From contig OX377202.1 in NCBI GenBank assembly GCA_947396885.1, positions 81,006,643 to 81,070,642 of the forward strand: a stretch of DNA of 64,000 nucleotides, given 5' to 3'. This DNA is from Heligmosomoides polygyrus polygyrus (lineage: Eukaryota > Nematoda > Chromadorea > Rhabditida > Heligmosomidae). This document shows positions 47,601-54,683 of the stretch, in pieces. The notes beneath the pieces were generated by a model. It saw only the letters and a program-made list of their open reading frames with translations. It was not told the DNA's origin and did not search any database. A program made the translations under genes and the position numbers. The stretch's first letter is position 1. Each line of letters starts with the position of its first letter.

Positions 47601-50600
47601 CTTCGGCAATCAGTTCTGCTACTCGCTGAAGTACGACGCGAAAGCCGTGGAGAAGTGCTCGCTGTACTACTTCGCCGCCTACAACTGCACCGCTCAGGAC
47701 CTCGTGCTCGCCAGCACGGTACCGTATCCCGGCGGTGCGGTCACCGTCGACTGCCTGCGATGTCCAGCGAATGGCGACTTCAGTGAGTTGCCCCGTTGGG
47801 AGTGGTCGTGAACTCGGCTGGTGGCAGGAAAATTGCCCCGTCAAAATTAGAGTTGAGAGCCATGTGCAAGGTCAGAGGATGACCGGCAGCGAAGAAAGGC
47901 ACTTGCAAGATGACAGAAGAAACCCCTGAATTTACATTCGCGGCCTACTCGGGTGCAATAAGTGAATGGAGAGTTATTGCGGGTGCAAGAAGTGTTTCAA
48001 AGTTTCGTGCAAGAGGGGTAAAACAAACGCTAAGGAAGGCCAGTTTTCACTGTCTCTCATAGAGGTACTTTTACCTTGTTACTCAAATGAAGGCGAGGGA
48101 GCATAGTATGTAGCGTCGAGAGCTGTCACCGCTCTTTCCGTCTCATTAGACATGCCGTAAACTTATGATGGTGAAAATCCTAGAGGCTAATGGGAGCAGT
48201 ATCAGTAAGGGTTACATTCAGGATAACCCGTCACACCTATTCAACAACTAAACCATTTGCTGATGAGATTAGTTGGTTGACATCACTCTTGCTCCAGTGT
48301 GCTGTGAGAGGGCGAGAAGCGAAGAACTGTAATGATATGCTGTGGCACCCACAAGAGAAAACTTTTTTGATCAAAACGGCTACCAAATGGTGATTCCTGC
48401 ATTATTTTGGGCGGTGTTAGCTGGAGTCGTTTGATCTCCTCCAAAGGTTGCTGGCTTCTTCAAAAGAATCGTCATGATACTTTTTTTCGGTAACCATTCC
48501 TCACTCTATTTAGCAGATTGGAGTCATTGTAATGGAAACATCCTCTAATACCAAGGTTCAGAAAAATCCAATGGAGTTTTTCCTTGTTTGAACCTGCTTA
48601 TCCTCTAGGCCTAGTTTTATTAGATTTCTCTATCGCTATCGAAAAGAATAAATTGATGAACAAGGGTGTTAATCGATTCCTTTGAGGAGTGCGCCACGCA
48701 TTCTTCATCGGGGGGATGTTGTGGAGGCAATCTTAACCCGTACTTGGCTTATACATGGAAGCCAAAGAATGGATCAGCCAGCGTTTCACCCCTCTCAGGC
48801 ATGTCCGGTACCAGTTCATCGAGACCTTTGATTTTTCCAAGGGGATTCCAAACTAATAGCCTCGTTTCGTGGTTCATGCGACAGTCGGCTCATCCTTCGA
48901 CTTTACCACTGCACCCCTTGGAAAAGACCCGCAATCAAAGGAACTACTATTCGCTTTCCATTTCTCCAATGGAAACAAATACATTCTGATGAGACATCTT
49001 GTCGCCTATCGATTCAATAGGTCATCTGTTTCTTATAGTGCTCAACCGCTCGGACATAAGTGTTACAGTAGAAAGAGTTTCAGGCCTTATTTTCTAATCT
49101 TTTGTGGTTTATTTTGTTATGTTACAGAGAGCGTCCCCAGAGGGTGACGTGGTGATGTTCGATTGACGTCCAGTTATTCAATTCTACCCTTCCCCCGTAC
49201 CTCAAAGTCCTGCACCGATTCCATGAGGAATGCGAACGGCTCCTAGGTGACCTCCATGCTGTAAAGAACTGTCGCTGCTCCGAAAGCTGCTTAATTAGTC
49301 AACCAAATTCTCCTTTCGCGAATGGACTTCCGCTAGCGCCGAGTGTTCAGTGGGGTGTGCGACGTCGCTGAACGCACCTACAGAGGAAATGTCCCTTCAA
49401 GGTCTCCGTGGCAGAAGGCGCGTTGATTTTCCGGATCGATTTGTGTTACCAAAATCGGATGTTCAGTCGTGGGCTGTGATGAATGATGCCGATGACCCGA
49501 ACGTCTGCGGTCATGGAATGTCGTCGGCATGTGTCATCGGGTAGCGAAATCAGACCATAAACACTCGCCAGTACGGCGAAACGTGTCTTGATCGGAGACA
49601 GAGAGATGCGCAAACTCCATTGCCGACGAAAGCGACAATGCGGCTGCGGCAGCAGTCGGACATAGCTCGGTTCACAGCGGAGGGCTACAGGGGAATGGAA
49701 CGGAGTGCCCATTCCTGAAGTGTTTTCCTGTCGCAGGAGTGCTATAGTGCTACCTTCCACACACTTCCATGTGCAAGTCGCTGGCAAAAACTTCGTGAAC
49801 CATGCAGTGGCAGATAATTCCGCCAGAAAAACGTTCGGTGTAATATGGGAAGTAAGGCTTTAATAATTTCGAAAAATCGGAGCAGCGCAAAATACAGCTG
49901 GACGTAGAGCACCTCTCGGCGTATTTAGCAGAACATCATTTGCAGATCTTCGCTCCCTTTTCTGTCATAAAGGGATAAGGCTGGAGTTGGTCAGTTCATA
50001 CCTGGGATACGCCACTGTGCGCTTTATTCTTCCCAGACAAGTCTAGCACCAACACACCGAGCCCGGAGGGATGGAAGGCTTGGTTAGCCAGGCCGGGAAA
50101 TGGGAACCACGATCCTGGTACCAAGTGCGCGTGACAGCCACCACCTCCTCCGACTGCTCCACACGCGCCCGAGAGCGTATTACCTAAGCGTAATCTCTAT
50201 TACCCACTTGCGGTACTCCTAGGATGGTACTTACAGACGCTTCACTTAGAGTGCTCATCTAAGTGTGCTGGGTATTCTGATTCATTCCTATTTGCTCTGT
50301 GTTATCTGTATGTACATAGATGTAGACCTTAGCTGAGTATTCAGTGCAGAATGATTTGCGTTGGCTTACGAAGAAAAATTCAAGGTTATTTCATTCATAT
50401 ACAAATCTAAAACGAGTTCTCCAACCTGTAAGGATGGGAGCTTCAGATCCTGGTTCGAACTGTGAATCGGTTCTGCAGTGTGCAGTGCAGCGCTGGCGCA
50501 TCTTTCAAGTGTGCTGCTTTCTTAATTTTGAGAGAATGGTGTTGCAGGTAGTTTTCCACAGTTAAAAATACAGTCCTAATGCAGCCGAAGACGTGATATT

Positions 50601-51695
50601 TAGACCCCCGCTTCCCTTGGAGCCTACACATAGTCTACCAAAAGGGGGCAAATTCGGCACTGTCGCCTCCTATGTTTTTAACGCGGGAAATTCGACAAAT
50701 TTTCAAGGCCTCACAATGTCCGAAGGCTTTCACATCGGAAGATTTAGGGGAAATAAGGAATTTTGAGAGATAAAATGTAGTTTTTTTTTTGAAGAGTTAC
50801 TGCTTCTTCAATAGAAGCCTGACACTTCACTACAGCCTAGTATGATGGTCAGTCGAGATCCACTTAAAAATCGTGTGAGGCATACTGAAGAGTAGAAACG
50901 AGAACTGCCAAGCTATCTAGGAACCGTATTTGTCTCTAATGGTGCGACGTTTTTCTTGCAGGAAAATAGTCCTTACCTTAGAGAAGATTATCCTTCGTTT
51001 AGATACTATCATTAACAAATGGAATAGATGTGGAATATGTGTGTAATTTGGAAGTTTATCGAAAGAATTGAGCTTCTTTGACACCTGAACCTCGTGATAT
51101 TCTGGAATAACTTTGTCTTTTCTGAGGTATCGTTTTTAAAGGTTTTAACGGAGTTTTTCATTACTTTTGTTTAACATTTTCGTGGTATTTTTGAAGAGTT
51201 GCAGGTGATTAGGTACTCCACAGCGGTTAGCTTTAATCTTTAATATAGAAGTATCACGCTCCAGTCACCCAACTCCACCTGTTTCTGCTTCCAGAATCCT
51301 CTAAATTATTTAGCCGTCATAAGTAACTTGTAAATATCTGTAAATAGTTTTTCTCCGTAAGCTATTTAGTGCTCCTATAAGAGTATGAGAGTGGTACGTA
51401 AGCAACTGGCTTCCGTTGGAGTAGACGGTCACCTTGGGAGGGCGTTAAACACTTGAGTGACTCACGGCGAATCAATGGCGTTGAATTCACTTTCCACTGC
51501 CCTGCGAATAAGCCGGCAAACGAGCAGTGTTAAGCACGTGTAATCTGTGCCTAAGGAGTCTCGTTTCAGTCACCGCGCCGCCGTTCCCGTCGGTCACGGA
51601 GCAGAGCATCGTGGCCAAGGACTCGAAGGGACGAACGTTGTTCTCGCACCCGCTTGCCGAACAAGTCTCCCACAACATTCACTCCAAACTCGAAG
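33897..51695 (+). CDS. Secreted or membrane-anchored PAN/Apple-like protein (four exons, 3' end unknown)
   Basis: Gene model assembled by eye: exons 33897-33981, 47419-47513, 47584-47782 and 51570-51695. Junction phases are 1/1, 0/0 and 1/1, and all borders are GT..AG. About 168 codons are visible. Residues 1-20 form a signal peptide (MWTLVLLLSSTAAFWLVDAA). After it comes a cysteine-rich module spanning exons 2 and 3, with eight Cys residues; CIRKCFGNQFC and KCSLYYF fit the PAN/Apple pattern, and NCT is an N-glycosylation sequon. PAN modules bind proteins or carbohydrates outside the cell, so the product probably acts at the cell surface or in the extracellular matrix or cuticle; that is family-level inference. 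Exon 4 is hydrophilic and leaves an open phase-1 donor, so the 3' exons lie further on and were not found. Intron 1 is about 13.4 kb and full of SINEs. Extra exons within it cannot be excluded. Confidence 0.6.
34097..34335. other. Intron 1, unannotated part
   Basis: No feature recognised in this intronic stretch. Confidence 0.4.
34340..34530. mobile_element. MITE-like inverted-repeat fragment
   Basis: Facing arms with ATAACCAATCAGTGCACC (about 34410) and GGTGGTCTGATTGGGCTGGTG (about 34470; degenerate inverse), plus outer GTGGGAG and CTCCCAC words, resemble the interior of the element at 23463-23662. The arms are imperfect; it is likely an old relative. Confidence 0.45.
34535..34870. other. 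Intron 1, unannotated part
   Basis: Nothing recognised. Confidence 0.4.
34883..35166 (-). mobile_element. SINE-A reference copy with target-site duplication
   Basis: The best-preserved full-length copy (284 bp), inserted in intron 1 of the PAN-like gene in antisense. On the minus strand the head starts GGGCGCGTGTGGCGCAGTCG. The A box TGGCGCAGTCGG is at 35157-35146 and the B box GGTTCGGATTTCC at 35105-35093, both close to the pol III consensus. The tail is at 34883-34900. The exact 12-bp duplication TTGAGAACATTA flanks it (34871-34882 and 35167-35178). Confidence 0.93.
35335..35392 (-). mobile_element. SINE-A tail fragment
   Basis: TAAAGGATAAGTTACGGCGT followed by TAATCGATTC and GGTATGCGTCACGACAT matches the 3' end of SINE-A in antisense, and stops at the hairpin that begins at 35395. 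Confidence 0.55.
35395..35458. repeat. Perfect 28-bp hairpin with 8-nt loop
   Basis: The arm at 35395-35422 (GGAGGGAATTTGGCTTACAC, then CATGGCGT) is exactly the reverse complement of 35431-35458; the loop is GCAGCAGT. Its exactness suggests a recent foldback duplication. The right arm continues directly into coding-like sequence (35431-35544), so the left arm appears to be an inverted copy of part of that frame. Confidence 0.92.
35431..35544 (+). pseudogene. Possible PAN-like exon remnant
   Basis: From the right arm of the hairpin a plus frame reads TPWCKPNSLRL, then KYKYQYVYREVYGQTACVKE and CELSCH before a TAG at 35545-35547. The pattern C..., (Y/F)..E(V/L)Y, C(V/I)(K/R)xC parallels exons 2 and 3 of the PAN-like gene (CPDD, IFVELY, DCIRKC), although without the intron that splits those. 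It has no credible acceptor, since the 28-bp foldback occupies that place. It may be a broken extra PAN module of the same gene or of a paralogue. The similarity is short and could be chance. Confidence 0.3.
35661..35941 (+). CDS. Candidate exon or decayed coding segment in intron 1
   Basis: After the possible acceptor CCCGTCCGCGAACAG (ending 35660) two bases plus 93 codons are open to TGA at 35942-35944. The reading FESKNRISERRFVDETDLVL, TSFSATHGDG, TAILRRTDPIDQITAEFSHI, SWSRVGVELIAVIPGGQMEE is strikingly protein-like. The entry phase (1) would match exon 1 of the PAN-like gene, but no donor restoring phase 1 before exon 2 was found. It could therefore be a terminal alternative exon, part of a different gene, or a pseudogene lying next to the broken PAN-like piece. 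No domain recognised. Confidence 0.3.
35945..36930. other. Intron 1, unannotated part
   Basis: No gene. At 35935-35980 a broken frame (NVLNAAVGLSK) weakly resembles the candidate exon at 10820. A palindrome lies at 36637-36666. Confidence 0.4.
36637..36666. repeat. Near-perfect palindrome, 14-bp arms
   Basis: TGCTGTTCCATACT (36637-36650), spacer CA, and its exact inverse (36653-36666). Function unknown; likely another small foldback. Confidence 0.85.
36935..37245 (-). mobile_element. Diverged SINE-A copy
   Basis: Old antisense copy in intron 1. Ordered blocks include GGGATGTGCCATGCATTCTA, TACAATGACTTGCAGTGACC, CTTTCCCAGACATG and CCCTCTCCGACTGC (the A-box region at the high end). The frames across it (36816-37112 and 36906-37274) are repeat-derived. 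Confidence 0.75.
37250..38410. other. Intron 1, unannotated part
   Basis: No gene. 38320-38395 (GACACCTGGAGGTTGGAAAA, then CTTGATTGACCTGGGCGGG) resembles the middle of an antisense SINE-A, but is too eroded for a firm call. Confidence 0.4.
38415..38515 (+). mobile_element. Eroded SINE-A 3' fragment
   Basis: CGCAAGTCATTGT, GATTGCCTCCTCGACATCCC and GACGCATCTCAAAACG match the 3' half of SINE-A in sense orientation. Confidence 0.55.
38576..38622. repeat. AATA tetranucleotide array
   Basis: About 11 uninterrupted AATA units, probably the tail of a lost LINE or SINE or a free microsatellite. Confidence 0.9.
39230..40140. other. Large GC-rich island within intron 1
   Basis: The largest GC-rich segment in the window. 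Frames are open on both strands (plus 39238-39627, 39605-40051 and 39688-40134; minus 39216-39533 and 39787-39981), so composition does not reveal a coding strand. The frame at 39860-40050 (SEAVIISGGELRIIPKWYRK, after a Ser run) is the most protein-like, but no splice borders support it. An intronic enhancer or alternative promoter is equally possible. Confidence 0.35.
39862..39888 (+). repeat. (CAG)9 trinucleotide repeat
   Basis: Nine perfect CAG units inside the GC-rich island. They would encode poly-Ser, poly-Gln or (minus) poly-Leu depending on frame; no frame is established. Confidence 0.97.
40145..41030. other. Intron 1, unannotated part
   Basis: No feature recognised. Confidence 0.4.
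41033..41320 (+). mobile_element. SINE-A copy, sense orientation
   Basis: The tRNA-like head lies at 41033-41115, with A box TAGCCTAGTCGG (about 41045-41056) and a B-box-like GGTTTGGGTTCCGCC (about 41096-41110), then the body and a CTTTAACCTTTTATAC tail. One of the few complete copies on this strand. Confidence 0.82.
41325..42230. other. Intron 1, unannotated part
   Basis: The plus frame at 41471-41782 (103 codons) looks somewhat protein-like but has no domain, no ATG context and no splice borders. I do not call it a gene. Confidence 0.35.
42246..42529 (-). mobile_element. SINE-A copy with exact 14-bp target-site duplication
   Basis: A 284-bp antisense copy with tail units AGGATAAAGGATAAAGG (about 42246-42262) and the head ending within the A-box region. 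CACTCTTTCAGATA flanks both sides (42232-42245 and 42530-42543). The sequence is close to the copy at 34883, so both inserted relatively recently. Confidence 0.93.
42550..42980. other. Intron 1, unannotated part
   Basis: Overlapping open frames on both strands (42556-42929 minus, 42743-43066 plus), no domain. Confidence 0.4.
42985..43298 (-). mobile_element. SINE-A copy, diverged
   Basis: Antisense copy with a short AT-rich insertion near 43075-43095. Blocks TTTTTGCGCCACGCGTTCTA, GAGTTGCGGTGGCCAGCCGA and TACTCCGACTGTGCCACCAC (A box, inverse) are in order. Confidence 0.85.
43366..43493. repeat. 50-bp-arm hairpin, 49/50 match
   Basis: Arms 43366-43415 and 43444-43493 are inverse copies with a single mismatch (G/A at 43405 against its partner). 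The 28-nt spacer contains GTTTTGTTGCGATC. Both arms are the distal tail of SINE-B, in opposite orientations. Confidence 0.95.
43368..43713 (+). mobile_element. SINE-B composite insertion
   Basis: The exact 11-bp direct repeat ATTGAAGAGTC lies at 43357-43367 and 43714-43724, marking 43368-43713 as one insertion. Inside, the order is: inverted SINE-B tail (to about 43442), forward distal tail (43444-43500), a linker, then the SINE-B 5' region, tRNA-like head and the first bases of the tail (ending GATCGCAACAAAAC). The other copy (46338-46552) has the simple order 5' region, head, tail. The rearranged order suggests template switching or twin-priming-like inversion during reverse transcription, or a multimeric source. 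Confidence 0.7.
43616..43690 (+). ncRNA. tRNA-like head of SINE-B (tRNA pseudogene)
   Basis: A box TGGTGTAATGG (43623-43633) and a perfect B box GGTTCGAGTCC (43669-43679), 46 bases apart. The T arm GCGGG/CCCGC pairs perfectly, and the acceptor GCGCGGG/CTGGCGC pairs with one mismatch. The D stem is poor and the anticodon loop is 11 nt instead of 7, so it is not a functional tRNA. It could still be transcribed by pol III. The minus-strand frame across it (RRDSNPHLPL and on) is repeat-derived. Confidence 0.75.
43730..46250. other. Intron 1, unannotated part
   Basis: No gene recognised in 2.5 kb. Frames at 44263-44603 and 45443-45861 occur on both strands without domains. AT-rich, with no clear repeat. 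Confidence 0.4.
46338..46552 (+). mobile_element. SINE-B copy, simple form
   Basis: 5' region (TGAGTGCTGATCGATCCCAC and on) shared with the composite copy at about 43568, then a tRNA-like head with A box TGGTGTAAAGG (46393-46403) and B box GGTTCGAGTCC (46439-46449), then the tail through CCACTTGAGGC and CTGATTTGAATCG. No target duplication was recognised. Confidence 0.8.
46930..47240. other. GC-rich island just upstream of exon 2
   Basis: Open frames on both strands (plus 46929-47270 and 46975-47238; minus 46850-47434). It ends in a GGCTGGCTGGCCGGCCGGCT repeat at about 47206-47229. No splice pair in phase with exon 2 was recognised; it may be regulatory. Confidence 0.35.
47338..47348 (+). 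repeat. G tract
   Basis: A run of about 11 G about 70 bases upstream of exon 2 of the PAN-like gene; potential G-quadruplex or slippage site. Confidence 0.85.
47419..47513 (+). CDS. PAN-like gene, exon 2
   Basis: Acceptor TGCATTTCAG|GC enters in phase 1, and the donor CTGCAG|GTATGA leaves in phase 0. Encodes CPDDKIYVYVNGSAHDRTPY, then IFVELYADGLQ: the first Cys and first strand region of the PAN-like module. Confidence 0.65.
47584..47782 (+). CDS. PAN-like gene, exon 3 (cysteine core)
   Basis: Acceptor CAGCTCCTTTCAG|GA (phase 0), donor TTCA|GTGAGT (phase 1); the intron before it is only 70 bases. It encodes DCIRKCFGNQFCYSLKYD, then EKCSLYYFAAYNCTA, and later VDCLRCPANGDF, giving seven Cys. 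C-x3-C-x5-C followed by CSLYY fits a PAN/Apple core. Codons are strongly G/C-ending, unlike the surrounding DNA, which supports selection on the protein. Confidence 0.72.
47840..48655. other. Intron 3, unannotated part
   Basis: Nothing recognised. Confidence 0.4.
48662..48918 (-). mobile_element. Diverged SINE-A copy
   Basis: Antisense copy: GTGTTAATCGATTCCTTTGA, GTGCGCCACGCATTCTTCAT, GATGTTGTGGAGGCAA and GGTACCAGTTCATCGAG are in order; the head region is eroded. Confidence 0.7.
48925..49340. other. Intron 3, unannotated part
   Basis: Nothing recognised. Confidence 0.4.
49351..49544 (+). CDS. Candidate alternative terminal exon of the PAN-like gene
   Basis: After GCCGAGTGTTCAG (ending 49350) two bases plus 63 codons are open to TAG at 49542-49544. 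The entry phase (1) matches the exit of exon 3 (phase 1). The product reads GCATSLNAPTEEMSLQGLRG, RRRVDFPDRFVLPKSDVQSW, AVMNDADDPNVCGHGMSSAC, VIG. No domain. It cannot be joined to exon 4 in phase, so it would be a mutually exclusive last exon, or a chance frame. No AATAAA follows nearby. Confidence 0.28.
49970..50171 (-). mobile_element. SINE-A copy with internal deletion
   Basis: Antisense. The tail-proximal part is mostly missing, but CTTCCCAGACAAGTCTAGCA, GGAGGGATGGAAGGCTTGGT and CACCTCCTCCGACTGCTCCA (A box, inverse) remain, ending at CGCGCCC. Confidence 0.82.
50180..51565. other. Intron 3, unannotated part
   Basis: No gene or repeat recognised; the frame at 50344-50565 has no domain. 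Confidence 0.4.
51570..51695 (+). CDS. PAN-like gene, exon 4
   Basis: Acceptor GTCTCGTTTCAG|TC enters in phase 1 and continues exon 3; the donor CTCGAAG|GTGAGC leaves in phase 1. Forty-two codons encode TAPPFPSVTEQSIVAKDSKG, then RTLFSHPLAEQVSHNIHSKL. This is a hydrophilic region outside the cysteine core and probably a spacer. Its codon use is G/C-ending, like exon 3. Confidence 0.55.
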
Positions 51696-51839
51696 GTGAG
51701 CTGCGGCCGCTCTGACTGTTCGAATTCCAGAAGTGTTGCGTGGTGCTGTGTAAGTGGAGAAAATTGCGACAGAGGTCATGAAGTGTTCAAGTGTTCGCCG
51801 AAAACGACGTTCTTTTCTTTTCATTGTCGTGAGTCAAGT

Positions 51840-52180
51840 TCTGAGTCGCGGCCGAGGCGATGGCGGCTGTCGGCTAAGCCAAACTCGAATCGTGACATGT
51901 CCGTGGGGCTAACAGCAGCAGCCTTCGAGGGAAGTGGCGGTCGCGGTGGACCCGTTGATGGCACAGGTTGCTGTCATGGCCGTCGGCAGGTTCGTCCGGC
52001 CACCGCCACCGCATTTCTCTCACCTCGCGACCTTGCGACTGATACGACGTGCACGCACAATGTTCATATCATCGTAAAGGCTCCGCTAAAGACAACAGTC
52101 GCAGCCCACTCTGTTACCGACCACATTCGGCAACAAGCGGGTGGCTTCAAAGGGCACATGGGAGGCGTAGAGTAATTTTC
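51840..52180. other. GC-rich island downstream of exon 4
   Basis: A GGC/GCC-rich segment with a plus frame (51654-52175) that runs through the exon 4 donor and is not in the exon 4 frame. No splice borders recognised; possibly intronic regulatory DNA. Confidence 0.35.
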
Positions 52181-52184
52181 AAGC

Positions 52185-52525
52185 ATTTGCTACTACTCAG
52201 AAGAGTTTCTTGAAGTCAGGTGTGAATCAGCATGTTGCATCCTCATTCTTGACAGGACAACCCGTATTCTGAGTTTTGTAAATCATCGCAGACACCCGTA
52301 GTTGCATTTTGCAAACACATCTGACACTCAAATTCTTTGGTCAATTTGGATTCTCCAGCAACAACGCAATGGTCGAGGTTTTACAAGATCACAGGTTTAG
52401 TACAATTTCTTTAGGGAAGGGGTAGGATAATTGCTATCAAAGATTTTACAGAGCTCTTCGCATCTGAGCTGATGAGTTGGGCAGTGAACAAACCAGAATG
52501 GTTGAGAGGGTAAAGATCATTGACC
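52185..52525. other. Unannotated sequence
   Basis: Nothing recognised. Confidence 0.4.
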
Positions 52526-52529
52526 GTTT

Positions 52530-52577
52530 TCTAAGGTGTGCCAGATATTCTCTGTCTGTGGGATAGCGTAGAGGTGA
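52530..52577 (-). mobile_element. SINE-A 3' fragment, inverted partner of the next copy
   Basis: TTCTAAGGTGTGCCAGATAT, then TCTCTGTCTGTGGGATAGCG and TAGAGGTGA match tail-proximal SINE-A in antisense, and end where a sense copy begins at 52578. Same architecture as 32673/32762. Confidence 0.6.
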
Positions 52578-52858
52578 GCGCGTAGTAGCACAGTCGAAGG
52601 AAGCGCTGGCTATCCCGTGACTCCGACCCCAGGTTTTTGGTTCTCATTTCCCTCCCAAGCCAACCACGCCTTCCATCCATTCCTGGGTGGGTGAATTGGT
52701 ATTAGTCTTGTCTGGGAGGGGTACAACACTGACTTGTCCATCGACTGGCCATACAATCACTCTAGAGGCATTCAAATTGCCTTCAAGGAACCCCGTAGAA
52801 GTAGAATGTGTGACGCATCTCGCAAAGGGGCTGACTAACACCGACCTTTATCCTGTAT
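52578..52858 (+). mobile_element. SINE-A copy, sense orientation
   Basis: The head begins near GCGCGTAGTAGCACAGTCGA (A box TAGCACAGTCG), with a degenerate B box (TTTTGGTTCTCATTTCC), the body (CCTTCCATCCATTCCTGGGT and on) and the tail near CGACCTTTATCCTG. Confidence 0.82.
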
Positions 52859-52921
52859 TGTAGGGGTAGTCTAAATGCATAATTGTCTTACTCAGTGACT
52901 TAAAGTTGAATATAGGAGAAT

Positions 52922-53207
52922 GACAAAGGATAAAGGGCGGCGGTACTGAATCCCATTTGGGATGCGACCACTTCTGCGATGTCGTGGTGGCGATTTGCAA
53001 TGCGTATTTGGTCTATACAGTGACTTGCGGTGGCCAGCCGATGAACAAGTCAGCGCTTTGTCCTTTCCAGACAAGTCTGGTATTTATTTACCAACCCCGA
53101 AAGGGGTGGACTTGGTTGGCCTGGGCGGGAAATCCGAATCAAGGGCGTGACATCAGGTGCACGCGACAATCCTCCCCCTCTTCCGACTGCACTACACGCA
53201 CCCAAAG
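52922..53207 (-). mobile_element. SINE-A copy
   Basis: Well-preserved antisense copy: GACAAAGGATAAAGGGCGGC tail, GACTTGCGGTGGCCAGCCGA body, TTGGCCTGGGCGGGAAATCC (B-box side), ending CACGCACCC. Confidence 0.88.
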
Positions 53208-53209
53208 TG

Positions 53210-53535
53210 CATTTTATGGCTAGCTACCGACCCGAGAGGGATGCATGAGGATTGGTTGGCATGCAGGACCCGTACTTTGGATCATGTGCTAGCACTTCAC
53301 CCAACAGGGCTACATCTTTTATACTCTTAAAATGTAATATCCACCGCATGCAAATATATTGGAGGCACTCCGAGTACAGCCTCTACTAGATCTTTACTAG
53401 CACTCCAATGAGAGCTTTGGCAACCCAGTTCCGTTTCTCAGGAAACAGATATCTTGTGGAAGGCTTCGCTCCAAGGAGGCCAAAAATTCTTCACGGTTAA
53501 CGGCAGGTTTCCCTTCTTCGACGTTGTTGAGCGCT
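53210..53535. other. Unannotated sequence
   Basis: 53218-53265 (GCTAGCTACCGACCCGAGAG, GGATTGGTTGGC) hints at another eroded SINE-A middle; nothing firm. Confidence 0.35.
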
Positions 53536-53539
53536 CAGA

Positions 53540-53720
53540 GTAAGGGAGTACCCTTTTCGGGATGGCGCCACGCATTCCACTCCTATGGGATATTGTGCAG
53601 ACAATTTTAATGGCTCTCTGTTGCATTCAATGATTACAGTAGCCAGCAGAAGTCGATGTTGTCATCTTTGGCACGTAAGCGACCAACTCAGTGGCGCAGA
53701 GGAGCGTTAGACTAGGTTTG
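53540..53720 (-). mobile_element. Eroded SINE-A copy
   Basis: CCCTTTTCGGGATGGCGCCA, CGCATTCCACTCCTATGGGA and TATTGTGCAGACAATTTTAA match the 3' half of SINE-A in antisense; the rest is degenerate. Confidence 0.65.
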
Positions 53721-53749
53721 TCTCGGTGTGAAGCAAGCCAATGACGGAC

Positions 53750-53764
53750 GGGGGGGGGGGGGGG
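53750..53764 (+). repeat. G15 tract
   Basis: Fifteen consecutive G, the longest homopolymer G run in the window. Confidence 0.95.
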
Positions 53765-53989
53765 TGCGTCTCTCACACGCTATGTCACACTTTCCGCGAT
53801 TCCAAAATATCGGCTGGCATTAAGCGACGCTGTTACTCGTCAATACTTGCTTACGGAACTGTGAACTACCAAAACACAGGTGTGGTGATCGCTCAGTGTG
53901 CTTTGCTACTGGCTGAGCTGATAGAACAGAGGCTGATATGCAGAGGAATTGTTGGCGTCATGTCCTTGTTGTGAACGCTTCTTTACTCG

Positions 53990-54382
53990 TTTACATCACC
54001 ATGTCGGCTGTGACTATGATTGTCGACCTAACATCATTCGATTGCGATTTCAACGACACCATACGACAAAGGTTAATGTCGCCACGATAGCCGACAAGTT
54101 GGGTGAAGCTCGTCTACGATGCTATGGCCACGTGCTTCGCTCTAACGACGACACCGTCCGTAAGATTGGCCTGAACCTTGAAGTCCCTCTAAAACGGCCC
54201 AGAGGATGCCCGAAGCAACGTTGGCTAGATACGTTGCGCTTGGACTTAAAGATAGCTGATGTGCATCCTGATCAAGCATTTGATCGGGAGAAATGGCGTC
54301 ACCACACCAGAAGAGCGGACCCCGCCTCCAAGCGGGACAAACGCTACTGAAAATGACGATGATGATGATGATGATGATGAAT
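53990..54382 (+). mobile_element. 5'-truncated RTE retrotransposon fragment
   Basis: The C-terminal end of an RTE polyprotein is open to a stop at 54350: TIADKLGEARLRCYGHVLRS, NDDTVRKIGLNLEVPLKRPR, GCPKQRWLDTLRLDLKIADV, HPDQAFDREKWRHHTRRADP. It is followed by a GAT trinucleotide tail (54356-54380). This matches the C-terminal architecture of the RTE at 54684 (RLRWYGHVLRRPEDHP) but is clearly another family. Start uncertain; frames upstream to about 53800 may belong to it. Confidence 0.85.
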
Positions 54383-54407
54383 AACAATGATATAATATAC
54401 CAATTTC

Positions 54408-54480
54408 ATTTCAATTGGACACTTTTCAAATCAAATTCGACACTTTTCACGTCAAATTGGACACTTTTCTGAACTCGCCT
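54408..54480. repeat. Left arm of inverted repeat flanking the RTE
   Basis: Three near-tandem units of about 21 bp built on AATTSGACACTTTTCA (54415-54475). A diverged inverse copy lies at 58745-58815, so the RTE at 54684-58063 sits inside an older inverted-repeat element or minisatellite-bearing locus. Confidence 0.6.
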
Positions 54481-54484
54481 TCTG

Positions 54485-54664
54485 AGATAGACTTCAGAAA
54501 TCAAAGCGAACCCTTCCAAATCGAAATGACCTTTTACAGATTAAACTACAGATCCTTAATGATGATTAGTATAATTTTTTATTTGAGAAGAACTGGGTAT
54601 AACTTTTTGATTTTTTTTTAGCTCAACTGCCCGAACGAATGGGACTAAATATTTTAAATCTGAT
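54485..54664. other. AT-rich sequence between inverted-repeat arm and RTE
   Basis: No gene; poly-T runs near 54608-54618. Confidence 0.4.
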
Positions 54665-54683
54665 AATAAAAATTTTATTTTTT

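Noticed and set aside
51654..52175. 173-codon plus frame after exon 4
   Set aside because: It is not in the exon 4 frame, runs through the exon 4 donor and depends on GC bias; no domain.
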